This document shows positions 58,299 to 64,000 of a DNA stretch of 64,000 bases, in pieces; positions within the stretch are counted from its first letter, which is position 1; every line of letters starts with the position of its first letter. The notes under the pieces were generated by a model. That model was given only the letters and a program-made list of their open reading frames with translations. It was not told where the DNA came from and made no database searches. Source of the DNA: an uncultured Clostridia bacterium. Its GTDB lineage: Bacteria; Bacillota; Clostridia; Christensenellales; UBA1242. The position numbers and the translations under genes were made by a program. Location of the stretch: assembly GCA_944376905.1 (NCBI GenBank), contig CALWEA010000004.1, positions 1 through 64,000 on the forward strand, given 5' to 3'.

Positions 58299-58510
58299 AT
58301 ACACCTCGTTTTATTTGATAATTATATTATAACTAAAAATTTTAGAAAAAGCAAAAATTTTTTTAAATTTTTTTATTTTTTTATAAATTAAAATGATATT
58401 TTTCCTTCTTTTAAATAAAAGTTATCAATTACTCTACTTAATTTGTTTAATTTTATATAATATATTTATTTTCTTTATTGTTTTTTATAGTTGCTTTTAA
58501 ACAAAATTTT

Positions 58511-61500
58511 TTAGAGATAATTCCAATAATTATTCTGTTCAAGAACTAAGTTTAAATTTGAATTTTCGCTAGGCAAAACTAAATATTGTGAATCTTGCAT
58601 TCTCAAAATAGGAGTTTTTATTTGATTTTCATCTATTTCATATTGCCCATCATATTCAGGTGCTGTTTGCAACTTAATTGCATTTTCTAGTAAATCTCCA
58701 AAAGGAATTTTTTGAGTTGGAACTCCTTCAACAGAAGTTGTTTCCGCAACAGGAACACCAAAGCCAAATATTCCGCCATATTTAAGAATAGCAGTTGCTT
58801 GATTTTTCATATTTGTTACGTTTATGCTAAGTTTTGAATGAGAACAACTTGAATAAAGGTCATAAAGTTCTTGCATAGTTAATTCATCAAAAATAATTGC
58901 TTCTCCGGCATAAGTTTTACTTGCGTCTGCATACACACCTCCAACAATACCCCCAAGAGTTCCATAATAAGTGCCTTCAAAAATAACTGAATTAATAGAT
59001 ATATCTAAATGGTTTTCACATCCATTAAATGTTAAAACATTACCAACCCGACAATGCGATTTATTATTAAAACTAAATGTTTCATAAGTTAATATACTTT
59101 CACCAACTAATCCTCCAACAGTAACCCTATACAAACTATCCGTTTTAACAGTTATTTTACTGTCAGGATTATTGACATTATTTGTCAAGCCAGTTGAACA
59201 ATTTATTATAGAAACATCATCAGCACGCAATTGTGAACTAACATTAACAGTTGGTTGATAATTTGTTCTTCCAACAATACCTCCAACAGTAACATTTGTT
59301 CCGGCACTATTTTGAGTGTTGCCAACAATATTGATACTACCAACAAAATTAACATTATTGAGTTGACCGCCTAGCATCTCACCAACAACACCACCAATTA
59401 AACTAGGACTTGAAACATTCCAAACCAAATTTATATATGATGTTGCGTTTTCAATGCTACCGCTTTGCATAAACCCAACCAAACCTCCAATAACTTTTGG
59501 AACAATAGGATTAATTTTAAAGAAATTAGAATCTGCATTACCTCTTACAGTAACATTTTTTATATCTCCGCAAAGTTCTCCAGCAATAATACCACCATAA
59601 GCAGTTGCTCGAACAAACTGTCCACTAATAATTTCTATATTAATATTTTCAGCAATAACATTGTTGCCAATTTTTCCAAACATTAATCCAGCAATTTCTG
59701 CCATTGATGCTATCTCTCTTGAAACTGTTGAATTTATGATTTCACCGCTATTATTCGCAACACCAATTATTGCACCAGCATAAGAAATTTTAGTTGTTTT
59801 TGTGTTTGTAAAAATACCAACCTTTTCCCCTTCCTGACTACTATCATAGGAAGCACGAGCAGATATAGAACTTGATATATTATTGATTTTAAAGTTATTT
59901 ATAGCAACACCAACAACTCCGCCAACAGCATAATGTCCAATTATAACCAACCCAGTTTGTTCATACTCAAAACCTAAGGCATTGACATTATATAGTGAGC
60001 CACTTTCCAAAGAGCCAGCCAATGAACCAACAAAATCTGTATTTGGCATATTGATATACTTTGGTGCAATGTTAAGATTTCTAACTGCACCCTCTCCTGT
60101 ATTACCATTCCCAATTTTAGCAAAAAGTCCACCGTTGGTTAAATTTTCTTTTGTGTCTATAACATATCCTTTAATTGTCATACCATTACCTTCAATGTCT
60201 CCTTTGAAAATAATTTTGTATAACATTGAATTATTAATATTTTCCTCAGTGTAATCAATATTTGCAACGATTCTATAATAACTATTATTAATGTTCCTAT
60301 TACTATTTTGTGTTATAAGTGTTTCTAAATCGCTTGCACTAGCAATTGTATGAGGATTATAAACACTACCCTCTGCATTTTTATTTTCTATATAAACATA
60401 AGTTGTTTGTCCTGTTACAGGGTCAACAGTTATATTCTCACTATCTAGAGATTTTTGGGAAACTGCAATTAAATTAGGTGCGACCAATTCAGGCTTACCA
60501 TAAATAAATTGTTGTTGTTGACCGTCTATCTCAAATTCTAATTCAACACTTCTTGAAGGATAAAACCAAATTCCACCTCTTTTATTTGTTGAAGATGATA
60601 AAATAAAGTTTTCAAAATAATTTTCAATAGAAAATTCTATCTCGCTTAGTGCCGTTACACCTGAAATAGTTGTTTTGTTGACTGTACTATTAACAGTTCC
60701 AAGCAAATAGAATGAATTTGTTACAGTTCCAACAACATCATCTATTTTATTGAAAACTATATAACCATAAGCAGTTTGCCCACTTTCCCCAAAAGTTGAA
60801 GTTGAATAAGTGTTGTTAATATTACCACCATTTCTAAAAACAAAACCAGCACGAGTTGAACTTGAATGAATTGGTATATTTGAATATGAATTTTCAATAT
60901 TACCATAATTATCAAAAACAAAACCAGCAACTTGTGTTTGAGAATTAATTATTTTATTAACACCGCTACTATAAACATTAATTGCAGAAAATTCACCGCT
61001 AACATAAGATGTTTGGATAATTGCAGGCTCGGTTGATGATGTTGTTATTCCATTACGAACAACGAAACCTGCGGTGTGATTTAAAACATCACCACTTTTA
61101 TTTATAAGTTTACTCTCAGAAACATAACTAGAAGAAATAATATTATCATTAACTCCCGCCAACCCTGCCAAGTTAGCACCAGCAACTAAATTCATTTTAA
61201 CTTGTGAGTTTGTTATGAAACCATTATTGTAGCCAGTTATTCCTGCAACATAATTATTTGTTATTGTTTCTTGTTGCCCTAGAATAACAATATTTGCGGT
61301 TGCATATTCATCAGAAACAACACTACAATTTGTTATTGAACCATTATTAACTCCGGCAATAAAACCAAAATTAACAGCATTAATATTTGTTATTTCAACG
61401 TTAAGACTTTGTTTTATATCAATTTTAACATTTTTGACAACGGTTTTTTCTGGCAATGTTCCAAAAAGGCCAACGGCAGATAAGTTTTGAACTCTCCAAT

Positions 61501-64000
61501 TTGAATTAAAACTGAAACTGAATCCATTACCATTAAACCCAGCAATTGCAACATTAATAGGAGAAAAGTCGGTTGGCAAAACAATATCATCTAATTGCAT
61601 ATACCACATACCTTCTTGCATATTAATAAAATCGTCATAAGTGTAAATAGGAATAGCATTATTCTCTAAACCTGTTGCATAAACCTCAACAGCAATATCA
61701 GTTGCCAAAGAAAAGACATTTTGTTCATTTTCTAAAGCAAGAGTTGGAACTCCGTTAAGATATTTAAAATAAGAATTAAATGTTAAATTATAAAGAGCAT
61801 TTTGTGCAGATGTTAATTTTAATGGAGCATAACTATATGTATAATCTCCATTAACAATGTTTGAAGTTATGCGCAAGTATTCATTATTAATGTAAGTATT
61901 ACCAGTAAATTCTGTTTTTGTTATATATGGTCCAGCAATTCCTATTTGCTTTGCAGAAATACCCCAAGTTGCATTTCTTGTCAAACTATCTTCAAAATTT
62001 TGAACTGCTTTTGAAACAATAGCAGAATTAGTGTCATACTCAACAGAAACACCATTAATAAGTTTAACCGCCAAAGGAGTTGTATTTCCAATAGCAACTC
62101 GCATTAACCCATTTTCAGCATTTTGAATAACAGTAGAGCCAGAATAGTCATCAATAGATTGATTATCTAAATCCAAAGGAGTAAGATTTTCCAATAAAAC
62201 AACAAAATCAACAATAACTAAATTAATTTCTATTTTATCGCTAGTATAATATAAACCATCAACAACAGTTTGCCCATAAGTTGTTATTGTAACATTATAA
62301 CCTTCCTGCCCACTAATATAATTGATATTTGAAGCAATATTTAATTTATAAGAGCCATCATTTTGCAAACGAATTTCTGCATAATTAGAAGTTGATTGAG
62401 TTACTATCTCATCTGTACTAAACCCATGAACAATAACATCAAGGTCGTAACTCAACCCTTTTGCAACATAATATTTTCCATCTATTGCTTCTTTTCCACG
62501 AATTTTAAATTCAACCGTATCTTTAATAATAACATTAACTGTTTTTTCTTGTTGAAATTGTATAATAGGACTTTGCGTAACAATATCACTACCATTTTGC
62601 AACTTAACAGCAGAAACTACTAATGTTGCTTTTGAATTCTCAACCGCACTACTTGTTGTTGTATATCTAACCAAAATTTGTGCAGAAGTAAGAGAAGTTA
62701 AATGCTGTTTAATAACTCTAATTGGAATATTAACACCATCTGTTGTATACTCAACCCCATAAAGAGTTTCAAGATTACCTTGGTCAGTTTCGTAAACAAC
62801 TTCTAAAACAAGAGGAGTATTATTAGTAAAATTAGTTGAAGCATTATTAACTGAAATATAATCAAAATCGGCAAAATAAGGATAAACATCTATTTGCAAA
62901 ACACTATTTGCACCAGGCGCAACAAAATTTTCCTCTGCTTTTGTTTTGTCAACACTACCAACAACATTGTAATAATTTTTAAGGGTTATATTTGAAACTT
63001 GTTGCTTAATTAAATTAACAGTTATTGTTTCAACAACCCCATTATCAGCAATGAAATTAATATAATAAATACCATTGTAATCTTCATTATTTAATGCGTA
63101 TTTTTGATAGTTAAAAACAAACTTAAATGTTCCATTTTGACCAGTATAATTATATAAATTAGTTATCTCAGTTGCATCGTATCCTTTAAAACTTTCAATT
63201 ATAAAATAATCATCTACTTCAAATGTTTCACCAACTTTGGCAAAGGTTATTTGAAGCGAGTCGTCATCATAATCAGTTATTTGATTAATATTAACTGTGA
63301 AAACATCAAGTGGTTCAACTGTTGTTGAAGAGAAATTAACTTCAAAACGTTCTGTTCCTTTTTGTGCAAGGGCAATAATACTTGTTTCACTTGTTGTTTC
63401 AGTTATAAGATTATCCATCTCACTATCAATATTATTTTCTTTATCACCATAAAACATATTAACAGCACCAACATTGGCAATGTTTGTTTTAAAAACTGGA
63501 ACAAAAGTAATTGTATTGCTAGCATTTGCGATTATTTCACCCCCAATATTGAAAATCAAACTATTTCCAACATCAGTTATGTTAATATATTGTTTTTCTT
63601 CGTTGATATGATAAGTTAAAGAAGCTTCATTGTTATTAACTAATCTAACAAATAAAGATTGATTATAATCATCTTTAACTTTAATATCAGAATGATTAAA
63701 GAAATATTTTAATTCAATTGGCGAATTTTGATAAACAACAATTGTCGAACCGTTTGTTATAACACTATTATTTGAAGCATTAATTGTGTATTGATTAAAA
63801 GCATTAGTAACTAAAATATAAAGATAAATGCTACCTTTTGTATTGTTTAAAATGCTTGAAACTTGAAGTATAGCCAAGCCAGTTCCGTAAATATTAATTT
63901 TACCATTACTATCGATATTCAATATTTCTCTATTAAGAGAAGTTATATTAACACTATCTGGATAACTAAAAACAAAAGGAATATTTCTATAAAGATTTAA
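58511..64000 (-). CDS. Giant surface protein with Ig-like and GLUG-like repeats (partial)
   Basis: The frame stays open to the right edge, so at least 1829 residues are coded here and the N-terminus lies outside; an apparent start at 63922 is only an internal TTG, with readable codons (for example PDSVNITSLNREIL) before it. The N-terminal visible third is beta-rich with Ig-like segments (GTGLAILQVSS). From the middle on there are many GLUG-type repeats (YVAGITGYNNGFITNSQV, VAGFVFDNYGNIENSYS, VGGVVGVA, IGGLVGFMQSGSIENATS, IGGVVGEMLGGQLNNV, VGGIVGR). No membrane anchor or LPxTG is present at the C-terminus. Likely a fibrous adhesin; the ligand is unknown. Confidence 0.88.
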   Translation of the reverse strand, partial: LNLYRNIPFVFSYPDSVNITSLNREILNIDSNGKINIYGTGLAILQVSSILNNTKGSIYLYILVTNAFNQYTINASNNSVITNGSTIVVYQNSPIELKYFFNHSDIKVKDDYNQSLFVRLVNNNEASLTYHINEEKQYINITDVGNSLIFNIGGEIIANASNTITFVPVFKTNIANVGAVNMFYGDKENNIDSEMDNLITETTSETSIIALAQKGTERFEVNFSSTTVEPLDVFTVNINQITDYDDDSLQITFAKVGETFEVDDYFIIESFKGYDATEITNLYNYTGQNGTFKFVFNYQKYALNNEDYNGIYYINFIADNGVVETITVNLIKQQVSNITLKNYYNVVGSVDKTKAEENFVAPGANSVLQIDVYPYFADFDYISVNNASTNFTNNTPLVLEVVYETDQGNLETLYGVEYTTDGVNIPIRVIKQHLTSLTSAQILVRYTTTSSAVENSKATLVVSAVKLQNGSDIVTQSPIIQFQQEKTVNVIIKDTVEFKIRGKEAIDGKYYVAKGLSYDLDVIVHGFSTDEIVTQSTSNYAEIRLQNDGSYKLNIASNINYISGQEGYNVTITTYGQTVVDGLYYTSDKIEINLVIVDFVVLLENLTPLDLDNQSIDDYSGSTVIQNAENGLMRVAIGNTTPLAVKLINGVSVEYDTNSAIVSKAVQNFEDSLTRNATWGISAKQIGIAGPYITKTEFTGNTYINNEYLRITSNIVNGDYTYSYAPLKLTSAQNALYNLTFNSYFKYLNGVPTLALENEQNVFSLATDIAVEVYATGLENNAIPIYTYDDFINMQEGMWYMQLDDIVLPTDFSPINVAIAGFNGNGFSFSFNSNWRVQNLSAVGLFGTLPEKTVVKNVKIDIKQSLNVEITNINAVNFGFIAGVNNGSITNCSVVSDEYATANIVILGQQETITNNYVAGITGYNNGFITNSQVKMNLVAGANLAGLAGVNDNIISSSYVSESKLINKSGDVLNHTAGFVVRNGITTSSTEPAIIQTSYVSGEFSAINVYSSGVNKIINSQTQVAGFVFDNYGNIENSYSNIPIHSSSTRAGFVFRNGGNINNTYSTSTFGESGQTAYGYIVFNKIDDVVGTVTNSFYLLGTVNSTVNKTTISGVTALSEIEFSIENYFENFILSSSTNKRGGIWFYPSRSVELEFEIDGQQQQFIYGKPELVAPNLIAVSQKSLDSENITVDPVTGQTTYVYIENKNAEGSVYNPHTIASASDLETLITQNSNRNINNSYYRIVANIDYTEENINNSMLYKIIFKGDIEGNGMTIKGYVIDTKENLTNGGLFAKIGNGNTGEGAVRNLNIAPKYINMPNTDFVGSLAGSLESGSLYNVNALGFEYEQTGLVIIGHYAVGGVVGVAINNFKINNISSSISARASYDSSQEGEKVGIFTNTKTTKISYAGAIIGVANNSGEIINSTVSREIASMAEIAGLMFGKIGNNVIAENINIEIISGQFVRATAYGGIIAGELCGDIKNVTVRGNADSNFFKINPIVPKVIGGLVGFMQSGSIENATSYINLVWNVSSPSLIGGVVGEMLGGQLNNVNFVGSINIVGNTQNSAGTNVTVGGIVGRTNYQPTVNVSSQLRADDVSIINCSTGLTNNVNNPDSKITVKTDSLYRVTVGGLVGESILTYETFSFNNKSHCRVGNVLTFNGCENHLDISINSVIFEGTYYGTLGGIVGGVYADASKTYAGEAIIFDELTMQELYDLYSSCSHSKLSINVTNMKNQATAILKYGGIFGFGVPVAETTSVEGVPTQKIPFGDLLENAIKLQTAPEYDGQYEIDENQIKTPILRMQDSQYLVLPSENSNLNLVLEQNNYWNYL

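Overview
The window is very AT-rich (roughly a quarter to 30% G+C by eye outside the rRNA). It carries a Gram-positive gene set: strong AGGAGG-type ribosome sites, an hrcA-CIRCE heat-shock operon, a Spo0A-type DNA-binding domain, DegV, NifJ and signal peptidase I. It looks like an anaerobic, low-GC Bacillota of the Clostridia type, probably an uncultured host-associated lineage. That placement is inference. Standard code fits every gene.

Layout. 1-16.9 kb: a large Ig-like surface protein, then housekeeping genes (ychF, signal peptidase, queH, radC, HU, degV), a Cys-rich mini-protein, two exported or membrane proteins, a serine-palmitoyltransferase-like enzyme with two short-chain dehydrogenases, and truA. 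17.1-20.9 kb: nifJ. 21.2-23.5 kb: first member (A) of a four-member surface-protein cassette family. 23.8-27.2 kb: a 23S-5S rRNA operon with its own promoter and no 16S. 27.9-34.5 kb: a receiver-less Spo0A domain, glnS, small unknown genes and an ABC-F ATPase. 34.9-53.4 kb: zinc-ribbon protein, rpoD, dnaG, rpsU, mtaB, rsmE, dnaJ, dnaK, grpE, hrcA and rplS, with surface cassettes B and C set between rpsU and mtaB and between rsmE and dnaJ. 53.8-56.0 kb: cassette D. 56.1-64.0 kb: a phosphohexomutase, an exported protein and a giant repeat-rich surface protein that runs off the right edge.

Three things stand out. (1) Four paralogous surface genes (A-D) share an N-terminal anchor module of about 190 residues. 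Upstream of each lies a 200-bp element bounded by two inverted 31-bp palindromes. Two of these cassettes interrupt a gene order that is normally continuous in Clostridia, so they look like inserted, terminator-insulated expression units. (2) The last ~140 nt of surface gene D are about 52% G+C and only about 16% A on the coding strand, and encode a WLRS...LRPAF C-terminus. This is the composition expected of the variable repeat of a diversity-generating retroelement whose template and reverse transcriptase would lie elsewhere. (3) A 76-nt perfect DNA/RNA cloverleaf lies between dnaK and dnaJ. In addition, three genes (signal peptidase, truA, rsmE) have identical promoter-to-ATG geometry predicting leaderless mRNAs.
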